Program-made: the position numbers and the translations under genes | NCBI GenBank assembly: GCA_958346935.1 | Contig: CATVTM010000013.1 | Span: 1-35,881 of the forward strand | Direction: 5' to 3' | Length of the DNA: 35,881 bases | DNA from: an uncultured Collinsella sp. | GTDB lineage: Bacteria; Actinomycetota; Coriobacteriia; Coriobacteriales; Coriobacteriaceae | Notes under the pieces: generated by a model | What the model was told of the DNA's origin: nothing | What the model saw: only the letters and a program-made list of their open reading frames with translations | Database searches by the model: none | Shown: piece by piece, positions 1-7,166 of the stretch | How positions within the stretch are numbered: the stretch's first letter is position 1 | How the letters are laid out: every line of letters begins with the position of its first letter

Positions 1-1143
1 ACGTATTCCAGTGCGGGCGCCAGCTATGGCTACAAGATGCTCTGGATGCTTCCCGTCATGACCGTGCTGCTTATCGTGACGCAGGAGACCGCGGCGCGCT
101 GCGGTTGCGTCACGGGTAAGGGCCTGGCTTCGCTCATCCGCGAGCGCTTTGGCGTGCGCAAGAGCGTGCTGGCCATGGCGGCGCTGTTGATCGCCAACAC
201 GGCCGTTACTATTTCGGAGTTCGCGGGTATCGCGAGCGGCCTCGCCCTCTTTGGCGTCCCGGCGAGCATCTCGGTGCCGTTGGTGGCGCTGCTGGTGTGG
301 ATGCTTACCATGTCGGGTAGTTTCCAGCGCATCGAGAAGATTCTGCTGCTGGTGAGCTGCGTGTTCGTGACCTATATTGTCGCCGCGTTTATGGCTGGCC
401 CCAACTGGGGTGAGGTCGCGGTCGACCTGGTCGTGCCCAACATTCAAAATGACCCCAGCTACGTGTCGCTCGTGGTTGCAACGATCGGTACCACCATCGC
501 GCCGTGGATGATTTTCTTGGCGCAGAACAACGTGGTCGATAAGAACGCGGGCGAGGACGATATCGTGCTGCAGCGTATCGATACCGTAAGCGGCTCGATC
601 GCTGCCGATATCATCGCCGGCTTCATTATCATCACGACCGGCACGGTGCTGTTCCCGGCGGGTATCCAGATTAGCGACGCTGCCGACGCCGCCCGTGCGC
701 TGGAACCTATCGCGGGTCAGTGGTCCACGGTGCTGTTCGCCTCGGGCCTGGTCGCTGCGAGCTTCTTGGCTGCCTGCGTGCTGCCGGGCGTTACGTCCAG
801 CGCCATCTGCGAGGCTTTTGGTTGGGAGCGCGGCGCCGACCGCAGCTGGGACGAGGCTCCGGTCTACCGTGGCATCATTACGGCTATTATCGGTATCTCT
901 GCCGTGCTGGTGCTCATGCCCGGTGTCGATCTGTTCCAGATTATGATGACCTCGCAGGTCATCAACGGCGTGCTACTGCCCGTGGTTCTGGTGTTCCAGG
1001 TGGTTATCGCCGCCGACCGTCACATTATGGGCGCCAACCGCAACGGCCGCGTGTGGAACGTGCTCACGTGGGCGACCATCGGCGTGATTACGGTGCTGAC
1101 GGTCGTCATGTTTGTGCTGCAGGCGATGGGTTACAGCGCTTAA
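1..1143 (+). CDS. Nramp-family divalent metal transporter, 3' part (5' end outside window)
   Basis: The reading frame is open from base 1, so the start lies upstream; 380 residues are visible before the TAA at 1141-1143. Visible family features are the early YGYKMLW segment, a QETAARCG stretch and GKGLASLIRERFG, followed by about nine hydrophobic helices, which is the usual Nramp (SLC11) pattern. Where classical Mn/Fe transporters carry a Met-Pro-His motif in helix 6, this protein reads GTTIAPWMIFLAQNNVVDKN. From family knowledge, loss of that metal-binding methionine is typical of the Nramp-related Mg2+ transporters (NRMT), described from Eggerthella, another Coriobacteriia genus. A Mg2+ (or Mn2+) importer in the cytoplasmic membrane is therefore inferred. 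The helix 1 metal motif is outside the window. An alternative is a general divalent metal transporter. Confidence 0.85.
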   Translation, partial: TYSSAGASYGYKMLWMLPVMTVLLIVTQETAARCGCVTGKGLASLIRERFGVRKSVLAMAALLIANTAVTISEFAGIASGLALFGVPASISVPLVALLVWMLTMSGSFQRIEKILLLVSCVFVTYIVAAFMAGPNWGEVAVDLVVPNIQNDPSYVSLVVATIGTTIAPWMIFLAQNNVVDKNAGEDDIVLQRIDTVSGSIAADIIAGFIIITTGTVLFPAGIQISDAADAARALEPIAGQWSTVLFASGLVAASFLAACVLPGVTSSAICEAFGWERGADRSWDEAPVYRGIITAIIGISAVLVLMPGVDLFQIMMTSQVINGVLLPVVLVFQVVIAADRHIMGANRNGRVWNVLTWATIGVITVLTVVMFVLQAMGYSA

Positions 1144-1164
1144 CGTCCCTTTTGGGTTTCGAGC

Positions 1165-1198
1165 AGGCCGCAGCAATGGGTTGCGGCTTGTTTTTTTG
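1165..1198 (+). terminator. Intrinsic terminator of the Nramp gene
   Basis: Stem GCCGCA (1167-1172) pairs with TGCGGC (1182-1187) around a short loop. It is followed by TTG and a run of seven T. It sits 24 bases after the transporter stop codon. Confidence 0.75.
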
Positions 1199-1227
1199 CT
1201 TGCTATAGGGGGGTTAGTTATATCGCA

Positions 1228-1445
1228 GTGGGCAAAAATGCCAAATATGAGTACTGTTGCTATATGGATATCATTTATAACCAATAAAATAATGAACACA
1301 ATGAGAATTGTGTTCATTAAAATTTGCCTCGGCAGGTCTGGTTGGTTGCCGCATGGATGCGCAGGGGTCACTCAGGCGTTATTTTCGGCGGTTTTGCCTG
1401 CTACTAAAATGGTAACAGTACTCATATTTGCCATTTTTTGCCCAC
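1228..1445. repeat. 218-bp element bounded by 32-bp imperfect inverted repeats
   Basis: The left arm (1228-1258) begins GTGGGCAAAAATGCC and ends ATGAGTACTGTT. The right arm (1414-1445) is its reverse complement with one extra A and one C/G change. The interior is AT-richer than the surroundings and holds the perfect hairpin listed at 1290-1319. I see no reading frame with a recognisable protein in it. This element and the hairpins at 1468-1508 and 1568-1605 account for most of the gene-free stretch 1144-1628. It could be a small non-autonomous mobile element (MITE-like) or a structured intergenic repeat. Confidence 0.6.
1290..1319. repeat. Perfect 13-bp inverted repeat with a GAGA loop
   Basis: TAATGAACACAAT (1290-1302), loop GAGA (1303-1306), then its exact complement (1307-1319). 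It is AT-rich in a GC-rich genome and centrally placed within the larger 1228-1445 element. As DNA it could be an operator; as RNA it is a hairpin with a GNRA-type tetraloop. There is no T run, so it is not an obvious terminator. Confidence 0.6.
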
Positions 1446-1467
1446 GACCCCTTGGCATGTTGTTGCG

Positions 1468-1508
1468 AAGCCGCCCCCGGACTGGAATTGACAGCCCAGG
1501 GGCGGCTT
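1468..1508. terminator. GC-rich hairpin, possible terminator
   Basis: AAGCCGCCCC (1468-1477) pairs exactly with GGGGCGGCTT (1499-1508) across a 21-base loop. Only three T follow on the plus strand, so termination is uncertain. Confidence 0.3.
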
Positions 1509-1567
1509 TCGCTTGTCGCAGGAGTGTCCTGTCCCCAGGTCCGGCATAAAAGGAACGTCCCTAACTG

Positions 1568-1605
1568 CCGCAGGGGGCGTCGGCCGCGGCCGACGCCCCC
1601 TGCGG
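1568..1605 (-). terminator. Long GC hairpin downstream of the acyltransferase gene
   Basis: A 17-bp perfect stem (1568-1584 with 1589-1605) closes on CGCG. It lies 24 bases past the stop codon of the minus-strand acyltransferase. No strong U tract follows on that strand, but position and stability suggest a transcript end. Confidence 0.55.
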
Positions 1606-1628
1606 GTGCAAGCAGATTTGACTGCGCG

Positions 1629-3845
1629 TTACTTATCGGTACCCAGCTTGTGCGGCTTGAAGGCGAGCGCGTTGACGAGTGCGTCGGTGGCAGACTTGAC
1701 CGCTGCCGGCTGCGGGTCGTTGACGTGGTCCTCGGGGTGCACGGGCAGGTCCTTCTTGACCGCGTCGTGGATCAAGTTGAGATACTCGGTCACGCCGGTG
1801 GTCGATAGATGCGTGCCATCGCCGTCGAACAGGTCATTTCGGTTGGCGCTGTATCCGTACCAGTCGATAACGCGCACGTTCTTGTAGCGCGTGGCAGCGT
1901 TGGCAATGGCCTGGTTGGTCGAACCAACCCACGGCTGCGGGCTGCGCGTGTTTACAAACACCACGATGCGCTTGTCTCCGGCATCGGACATGATGGCATC
2001 GATCTGGTCGTCGGTCACCAAGCCGTTGGTGCCCAGGGCAAAGACCACGATTTTGCCGGCAAGGTTCTGCTGGATATAGCCCTCAAATGTCGCACGGCCT
2101 GCATCGAATTGGCGGCCCTTTTCGGCATCGATGTGGCTGTGCGGGAACACGCCATCAAAGGAGTCCACGGCGCGCAGTGACACGGAGTCACCGATCATCA
2201 GCAGGTCATAGGAGCCGTCCGCGAAGCCGTCGTTGTCCTTGTCGGTGTCGTCTGCCGCTTGCTGGTCCTTGGGCGTGGCGTTTTTGGCTTCTTTGTTGAG
2301 GACTTCGGCACCTTCGCCGCTGAGCGCAGACGTCTCGGGCACAAAGACCAAGCCGCCCAGTGCAACGACCAGTACGACAGCGCAGGCGGCGCAAACGGGA
2401 ATATGCGCGCGCACCCAATTGGCAGGCGTGGTGGTGCCATCGCGGAACTCGGAGACGGTGCGTCCGAAGGCGCCCTTCCTAAACGGTGTCTCGATAAAGC
2501 GATAGGAACATTCGGCCACGGCGACCACCAGCAGTACCTGCAAAATGTACTGCCACCAGGGCGTATCGTTGATGTTGGCGACCGGGTTCATGAGCAGCAA
2601 CAGCGGATAGTGCCACAGGTAGATGCTGTAGGAGCGCTTGCCAACCCATACGAGCGGCTCGGCGGATAGCGCGCGGGCCACCATTCCCTGGGGCTGCACG
2701 CAGGCCGCGATGACCATGAGCGTAAGGATGGAGCACAGCAGCGTGCCTCCGCGATACTGGAATGCCGTGTAGCCGTTGGTGAGCGCGACCATGGCGGCAA
2801 GGCCAACCAGGCCCACGACGCCCAACACATCGATGGATGCGGGTGAGGACCAAAAGCGCACGAGGGCGCTCGGCTGTGCCAGGGCGGTATCGGCTGATTC
2901 GTCGGCCTTCTTGTCAGGCTTGTCCTCGGCGTTCTTGCCGTGCTTGGCGGCGTCAGCCAGGCGATTGAGCCCCAAACGATGAGCGAGACGTACCGGCGCC
3001 AGGTCGCGATCGGGGATAAAGGCCATCCAGGCGCCCAGCAGCAGCGAGAACACGCGGGTGTCGGTGCCGTAGTACACGCGGCTGGGGTCGGCGGCGGGGT
3101 TATAGAGCACCATCATGGCGATGGCGGAGAAAGCAGCCAGGCCCAGAACCACGCGGCGCGTGTTGGGCTTGCTCATGTGCATGGATACCATAGCGAGCAG
3201 CAGCGGGGGCCAAACCAGGTAGAACTGTTCCTCGATGGCGAGCGACCAAAAGTGCGTAAGCGGCGAGGGGTCGCCCAGAGCATTGAAGTACGAGACGTTT
3301 TGGGCAATCTGCCACCAGTTGTTGAAGAACAACAGCGACGGCAGAATGTCGGGGCGCATCTTGGTGAGCATCACGTGGTTGAAGACGGTGCACAGCGCAC
3401 AGGTCACCACCACGACGGTCACCACGGCGGGGACCAGGCGACGGATGCGGCGGACCCAGAAGCTCTTGAGGTCGATGCGGCCGGTCTTAGCGACTTCGTT
3501 GAGCAGCAAGCGCGTGATCAGATAGCCCGAAAGCACAAAGAAGATCGTGACGCCGAGCAGGCCGCCCTGCGCCCACGTGAGGTTGAGGTGATAGAGCACC
3601 ACCGCGACGACGGCAAGCGTACGCAGACCGTCGAGTGCAGGGATGTAGCGGGACTTGGGGCGAGCAGGCGTCTGCTCCGCGGCGGGAGTGTTGGCGCGGC
3701 CCGCGTTGTTGGCAGAAGCGCGATGGGGGCTCGCGGTGCGTCGCGGTTCGTTGGCACGGCGTCCGCCCTTCACGCGTTCGTGCGGTGCCGGCTCGTTGCC
3801 CGTGCGGCGTCGACCGCGCGAGCCCGATTGCGAGAGTTGTTCCAT
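1629..3845 (-). CDS. Membrane O-acyltransferase, acyltransferase-3 domain fused to SGNH domain (OafA-like)
   Basis: 738 residues. Residues 1-66 are a basic, Arg/Pro/Ala-rich cytoplasmic tail. The acyltransferase-3 domain starts at YIPALDGLRTLAVVAVVLYH, with the expected catalytic His at about 86, and spans roughly ten helices including FFVLSGYLITRLL. A further helix near 490 leads into an external SGNH esterase-like domain with GDSVS (Ser about 554), GTNG and DGTH (Asp 676, His 679). In this family the membrane part passes an acyl group, usually acetyl, outward and the SGNH part helps place it on a cell-wall or surface glycan. The target cannot be read here. The start ATG at 3845 has a weak GGATG upstream. 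The gene is monocistronic and divergent from the ribokinase. Confidence 0.9.
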   Translation of the reverse strand: MEQLSQSGSRGRRRTGNEPAPHERVKGGRRANEPRRTASPHRASANNAGRANTPAAEQTPARPKSRYIPALDGLRTLAVVAVVLYHLNLTWAQGGLLGVTIFFVLSGYLITRLLLNEVAKTGRIDLKSFWVRRIRRLVPAVVTVVVVTCALCTVFNHVMLTKMRPDILPSLLFFNNWWQIAQNVSYFNALGDPSPLTHFWSLAIEEQFYLVWPPLLLAMVSMHMSKPNTRRVVLGLAAFSAIAMMVLYNPAADPSRVYYGTDTRVFSLLLGAWMAFIPDRDLAPVRLAHRLGLNRLADAAKHGKNAEDKPDKKADESADTALAQPSALVRFWSSPASIDVLGVVGLVGLAAMVALTNGYTAFQYRGGTLLCSILTLMVIAACVQPQGMVARALSAEPLVWVGKRSYSIYLWHYPLLLLMNPVANINDTPWWQYILQVLLVVAVAECSYRFIETPFRKGAFGRTVSEFRDGTTTPANWVRAHIPVCAACAVVLVVALGGLVFVPETSALSGEGAEVLNKEAKNATPKDQQAADDTDKDNDGFADGSYDLLMIGDSVSLRAVDSFDGVFPHSHIDAEKGRQFDAGRATFEGYIQQNLAGKIVVFALGTNGLVTDDQIDAIMSDAGDKRIVVFVNTRSPQPWVGSTNQAIANAATRYKNVRVIDWYGYSANRNDLFDGDGTHLSTTGVTEYLNLIHDAVKKDLPVHPEDHVNDPQPAAVKSATDALVNALAFKPHKLGTDK

Positions 3846-3884
3846 AAAACATCATCCAATGACGAGAATAATCAGCACGTATTC

Positions 3885-3890
3885 ATTGTA
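3885..3890 (-). promoter_or_regulatory. Candidate -10 box for the acyltransferase gene
   Basis: On the minus strand this reads TACAAT, 40 bases upstream of the ATG at 3845. No good -35 box is visible at 17 bases. Confidence 0.3.
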
Positions 3891-3938
3891 GCTTCCTGCC
3901 CCTGTGAATGCTTGCTGCTGGCGCAAGCTCAAGCGCGC

Positions 3939-3956
3939 GTCCACATCAAAGTGGAC
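3939..3956. promoter_or_regulatory. Small inverted repeat in the divergent promoter region
   Basis: GTCCAC, six bases, GTGGAC. It lies between the divergent acyltransferase and ribokinase genes, just before TTATAG (3962-3967), which could be a -10 box for the ribokinase. An operator role is only a suggestion. Confidence 0.3.
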
Positions 3957-4032
3957 TAAAGTTATAGGGGGTGCGAGAGTGCACAATCGTTGGTCGACGG
4001 TGGGCGCAAAGCCTGAAGACGAGGAGGTTTCC

Positions 4033-5028
4033 ATGGCGGATCACAGCATCGTTGCGGTGTTCGGCAGCATGAACATGGACCTTTCGGTGGCGTGCGAGCG
4101 CATGCCGCGTGCGGGCGAGACCGTTGGCGGCAGCGGGTTTATCACCAACGCCGGCGGCAAAGGCGCCAACCAGGCCGTAGCTGCTGCGCGCATGGGCGCG
4201 CACACGCATATGATCGGCGCGGTCGGCTGCGACGCATTTGGCACGTCGCTCGTGGCGGGGCTCCAAGACGCCGGCGTGGACTGTGTCTTTGTAGCGCGTC
4301 GCGATGACGTGGAGACGGGAACGGCGACCATCATTCGCTGCGAGGGTGACAACCGCATCGTGCTGTCGCCGGGTGCCAACCATGCGCTCGCGGGCGAGGA
4401 TGTTGCCCGCGCGCTGAGGCGTCTGGTAGCCGATGAGCTCGACGGAGACGCCAGCGATATTGCCCCGGCTGCCGGAAGCGTCTTTATCGCCCAGGGCGAA
4501 TGTGACCTTGCGGCGACGGCCGAGGCGCTTGTTTGCGCTCACGAGCTCGGGTTCTATACGGTCTTTAATCCGGCGCCTGCCTGCGAGTTGCCTGCGGAGG
4601 CCTGGCCTGCGGTCGACCTGGTCTGTCCCAACGAGACTGAGTGCCAGGTGCTGACGGGCATCTTGCCCGCGGATGATGCGAGCTGCGTCGCGGCGCTCAA
4701 TGCCCTGCTCGCCAAGGGTGCCGGAGCTGCGGTCATCACGTTGGGCGGCGCCGGGTCGGTTACGCTCGGCGATGACGGCGAGCCGCTGCGCATGCCGGCG
4801 CTCTCGAGCACGTTGGTCGATACGACGGCCGCGGGCGATACATTTATCGGTGCGCTTGCCGCGGCTCGCCTGGAGGGCCTGCCGCTCTTTGAGTGCATGG
4901 CGGCGGGCGCTCGCGCCTCGGCGGTGACGGTGTCTCGCCTGGGCGCTCAGCAATCAATTCCCACGCGTGCGGAAGTCGAGCACAAGTTTGGTTTAGACGG
5001 TTTGGATGTAGACGGAGAAGCGGAGTAG
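4033..5028 (+). CDS. rbsK: Ribokinase-like PfkB-family sugar kinase
   Basis: 331 residues. It phosphorylates ribose (or a related pentose) at O5 with ATP in the cytoplasm. The PfkB signatures are clear: GSMNMDL near the start, GGKGANQA at 41-48, and DTTAAGDTFIGALAAA near the C-terminus with the catalytic Asp at 269. The length fits ribokinase. The start chosen at 4033 follows a strong GAGGAGG; the frame is open further upstream but has no ribosome site there. Four bases separate it from the nucleoside hydrolase gene, so the two are probably cotranscribed: the hydrolase frees ribose from nucleosides and this enzyme makes ribose 5-phosphate. Substrate is inferred from family and neighbour; another PfkB pentose or nucleoside kinase activity is possible. 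Confidence 0.9.
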   Translation: MADHSIVAVFGSMNMDLSVACERMPRAGETVGGSGFITNAGGKGANQAVAAARMGAHTHMIGAVGCDAFGTSLVAGLQDAGVDCVFVARRDDVETGTATIIRCEGDNRIVLSPGANHALAGEDVARALRRLVADELDGDASDIAPAAGSVFIAQGECDLAATAEALVCAHELGFYTVFNPAPACELPAEAWPAVDLVCPNETECQVLTGILPADDASCVAALNALLAKGAGAAVITLGGAGSVTLGDDGEPLRMPALSSTLVDTTAAGDTFIGALAAARLEGLPLFECMAAGARASAVTVSRLGAQQSIPTRAEVEHKFGLDGLDVDGEAE

Positions 5029-5032
5029 AACA

Positions 5033-6007
5033 ATGGCAACCAAGAAGCTGATCCTTGATCTGGATATGGGTGTGGATGATGCGATGGCGCTTGCCTATGC
5101 CATCGCGAGCCCCGAGGTGGAGCTCGTCGGCATCACCACGTGCTTTGGCAACGTGCGCGTCGAGCAGTCGGCGCACAACTGCTTGGCGGTGCTCGACCTG
5201 TTGGGTCGTCCCGAGGTGCCGGTGTACCTGGGCGCCGATCGTCCCGTGAAGGCGACCGAACCCTACACGCCGCCGGCGTCCACCACGCTTATCCACGGCA
5301 AGAACGGCATCGGCGGCGCAAGCGTGCCCGCCTCGCCGTACGAGCCGGTGGGCGCGATGTCGGCCGATGGCAATGCGGCGGTCGATTACCTGATTGATGC
5401 CGCGCGTACCTATGGTCCCGACTTGGTCTATGTGGCGACCGGTCCGCTCTCCAACCTGGCGCTCGCCCTTGAGCGCGACGCGGCGGCGATGATGTCTATC
5501 GGCCGCGTGGTGGTGATGGGTGGCGCCCTGACCGTGCCCGGCAACGTGAGCGCCGGTGCCGAGGCCAACATGGCGAGCGACCCCGAGGCCGCTGACGCCG
5601 TGCTGCGCTCGGGCCGCAAACTCACCATGGTTGGTCTTGACGTGACGCATCGCGTGGTGCTGACGCGCCGCGACATTGCCGGTTGGACGGGCTCGGGCAC
5701 CATGGCGGGCTGCGCATTTGCGAGTATGGTCGAGCACTACATTGGCTCGTACGAGATGAACGCCCCTTACCTGGGCGGCTGCGCGCTGCACGATCCGCTT
5801 GCCGTTGCCGTGGCGATTGATCCCACGCTCGTGGGCGCACTTGGTTGCAACTTGCGCGTCGACCTGCTCGGCGAGTATCGCGGCCGCACTATCTGCGACG
5901 AGCATCGCCTGTCCGACCCCGACAAGAGCGCGCTTGTGGCACTCACCGTGGACGCCCCGCGCTTTCTGTCCGAGTTCAAGGCGCGCATGGCCCGCATCCT
6001 AGGCTAG
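5033..6007 (+). CDS. Inosine-uridine preferring nucleoside hydrolase
   Basis: 324 residues. It hydrolyses ribonucleosides to free base and ribose. The N-terminal Ca2+ and ribose-binding motif reads DLDMGVDDAMAL (Asp 9, 11, 15 and 16), a variant of the usual DTDPGxDDA with Met in place of Pro. The C-terminal metal motif GGCALHDPLAVAVAIDP is present. Length fits the IunH/Rih family. The ATG at 5033 is four bases after the ribokinase stop, inside a GGAG-containing stretch, which points to translational coupling. Which nucleosides it prefers cannot be told from the sequence. No dedicated nucleoside transporter is next to it. Confidence 0.9.
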   Translation: MATKKLILDLDMGVDDAMALAYAIASPEVELVGITTCFGNVRVEQSAHNCLAVLDLLGRPEVPVYLGADRPVKATEPYTPPASTTLIHGKNGIGGASVPASPYEPVGAMSADGNAAVDYLIDAARTYGPDLVYVATGPLSNLALALERDAAAMMSIGRVVVMGGALTVPGNVSAGAEANMASDPEAADAVLRSGRKLTMVGLDVTHRVVLTRRDIAGWTGSGTMAGCAFASMVEHYIGSYEMNAPYLGGCALHDPLAVAVAIDPTLVGALGCNLRVDLLGEYRGRTICDEHRLSDPDKSALVALTVDAPRFLSEFKARMARILG

Positions 6008-6104
6008 GCTCGGGATCGAAGCACGCCCATCTGCTCGATGTGGCCGCTGGCGGGCCGACATCTACCGTTCGCCAGCCCGATGGTCCCCGGGGCGGGGAGA
6101 GCGC

Positions 6105-6110
6105 TATAAT
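6105..6110 (+). promoter_or_regulatory. -10 box of the beta-glucoside operon
   Basis: A perfect TATAAT stands 12 bases before the RAT hairpin, placing the transcript start just upstream of it. No good -35 box is visible 17 bases upstream (the region is GGTCCC), so an activator or an extended element may be needed. Confidence 0.5.
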
Positions 6111-6122
6111 GCATTCTGCATC

Positions 6123-6156
6123 TTGGATTGTTACTCCTGTGTGGAGGCATGCCCAA
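6123..6156 (+). promoter_or_regulatory. Ribonucleic antiterminator (RAT) for a BglG/LicT-type protein
   Basis: The RNA would fold as TTGG, loop ATTGTTA, CTCC, apical loop TGTGT, GGAG, loop GCATGC, CCAA. This matches the classic RAT design (GGATTGTTACT with a matching GGCA side) in both conserved internal loops and stems. It precedes the terminator at 6183-6227 and the antiterminator gene itself, so LicT binding should permit readthrough into the operon when beta-glucosides are present. Confidence 0.85.
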
Positions 6157-6182
6157 GAGCAATACAACACGGATTGTTACGT

Positions 6183-6227
6183 AAGGCATGACCGCAATAG
6201 CACTGCTATTGGCTATCATGCCTTTTT
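6183..6227 (+). terminator. Regulated leader terminator of the beta-glucoside operon
   Basis: AAGGCATGA (6183-6191) pairs with TCATGCCTT (6216-6224). An inner stem CAATAGC/GCTATTG is present and a run of five T ends at 6227. It lies between the RAT and the antiterminator gene. A second, shortened RAT-like word GGATTGTTAC (6171-6180) abuts its left arm. Confidence 0.85.
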
Positions 6228-6256
6228 CTGTGAGTGTTCTTGAAAGGAGGTTCACC

Positions 6257-7096
6257 ATGCTTGCAATTAAAAAGCTTAACAACAACGCGGTTCTTTGCCG
6301 TGACGGACAGGGGCGAGATGTCATCGCCATGGGCAGGGGCGTCGGTTTCGGCGGAGATTTTCCTCGAGAGCTCCCTCTTTCTAAAATCGAGCATACGTTT
6401 TACGACATCGATCCTAAAGGACAAGATGTCATGAGGGATCTTCCCTCGGATATCGTGATGTTTGCGGCGAAAGTTATGGACATCGTTGCCAACGAACTGC
6501 CCTACGACCTCTCGACCAATGCGACGCTGTTCATGGCTGATCACCTGTCGTTTGCCGTTGCGCGAGCCCAAAAGGGGGTCCGCATCGCGATGCCTCTTGC
6601 CTATGAAGTGCGGGAGACGTATCCGAAGGAATACAAGGCTGCCCAGTTTATCGTCATGCGACTCGAGAAGGAGCTCGGAGAGCGGCTTCCCAAGGATGAG
6701 ATTGCCAGTATTGCGATGAATCTCGTGAACGCACGGGTTGTTGAAGCCGTCAAAGCCACGGCCGAGCCCGCAAAGCAGTTCGACGATATGCTCGAGGACG
6801 TTATCGAGATTCTCGAAAGCGATTTCCGCATTATTGTCGACCGCGATTCCTTTGATTTCACCCGCTTCGCCACGCATCTGCGGTACCTGTTCAAGCGCAT
6901 TCAAGCCGGCGAGTCGCTGAACAGCGCCAACATGCAGATGTACAAGAACTTTCGTGAGGAGTTTCCGCAGTTGGCAGAGTGCGTGAAGCATATCGGTTCC
7001 TATTGTCGTGAAACGTGGGACGCCACGCTCTCCGAGGAGGAGGAACTCTATCTGATGATCCATCTCAACCGGATCATCTCCAAAAAAGGATTGTAA
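6257..7096 (+). CDS. licT: BglG/LicT-family transcriptional antiterminator
   Basis: 279 residues. An N-terminal RNA-binding CAT domain (about 1-58, starting MLAIKKLNNNAVLCRDGQG) is followed by PRD1 (about 65-170) and PRD2 (about 172-279). It binds the RAT in the leader RNA and stops the terminator from forming; PTS phosphorylation of PRD histidines controls it. His 96 (ADHLSFA), His 207 (FATHLRY) and His 269 (LMIHLNR) are present. The second PRD1 histidine is replaced by Asn 155 (IAMNLVNAR, where relatives have IALHFVNA). The start at 6257 follows AAAGGAGG at the right distance; the longer frame upstream runs through the terminator and is not used. It is the first gene of the operon, so it is autoregulated. 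Confidence 0.93.
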   Translation: MLAIKKLNNNAVLCRDGQGRDVIAMGRGVGFGGDFPRELPLSKIEHTFYDIDPKGQDVMRDLPSDIVMFAAKVMDIVANELPYDLSTNATLFMADHLSFAVARAQKGVRIAMPLAYEVRETYPKEYKAAQFIVMRLEKELGERLPKDEIASIAMNLVNARVVEAVKATAEPAKQFDDMLEDVIEILESDFRIIVDRDSFDFTRFATHLRYLFKRIQAGESLNSANMQMYKNFREEFPQLAECVKHIGSYCRETWDATLSEEEELYLMIHLNRIISKKGL

Positions 7097-7166
7097 CCCG
7101 TAGCCATTCGGGGCATGACCTTTGCCGATTCGAACAGTAAGCCAAGATTGTGCAAAGGAGCCAATG

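Noticed and set aside
1112..1549. Plus-strand frame of 145 residues through the gap after the Nramp gene
   Set aside because: It starts inside the transporter gene, runs through its terminator and the inverted-repeat element, and shows no protein-like composition.
6046..6076. GCTGGCG/CGCCAGC hairpin as terminator of the nucleoside hydrolase gene
   Set aside because: A 17-base loop and no T run; position is plausible but support is too weak to list.
6188..6256. Longer start for the antiterminator gene at 6188
   Set aside because: It would place the protein start inside the leader terminator; the ATG at 6257 has AAAGGAGG at the right distance and begins the CAT domain.
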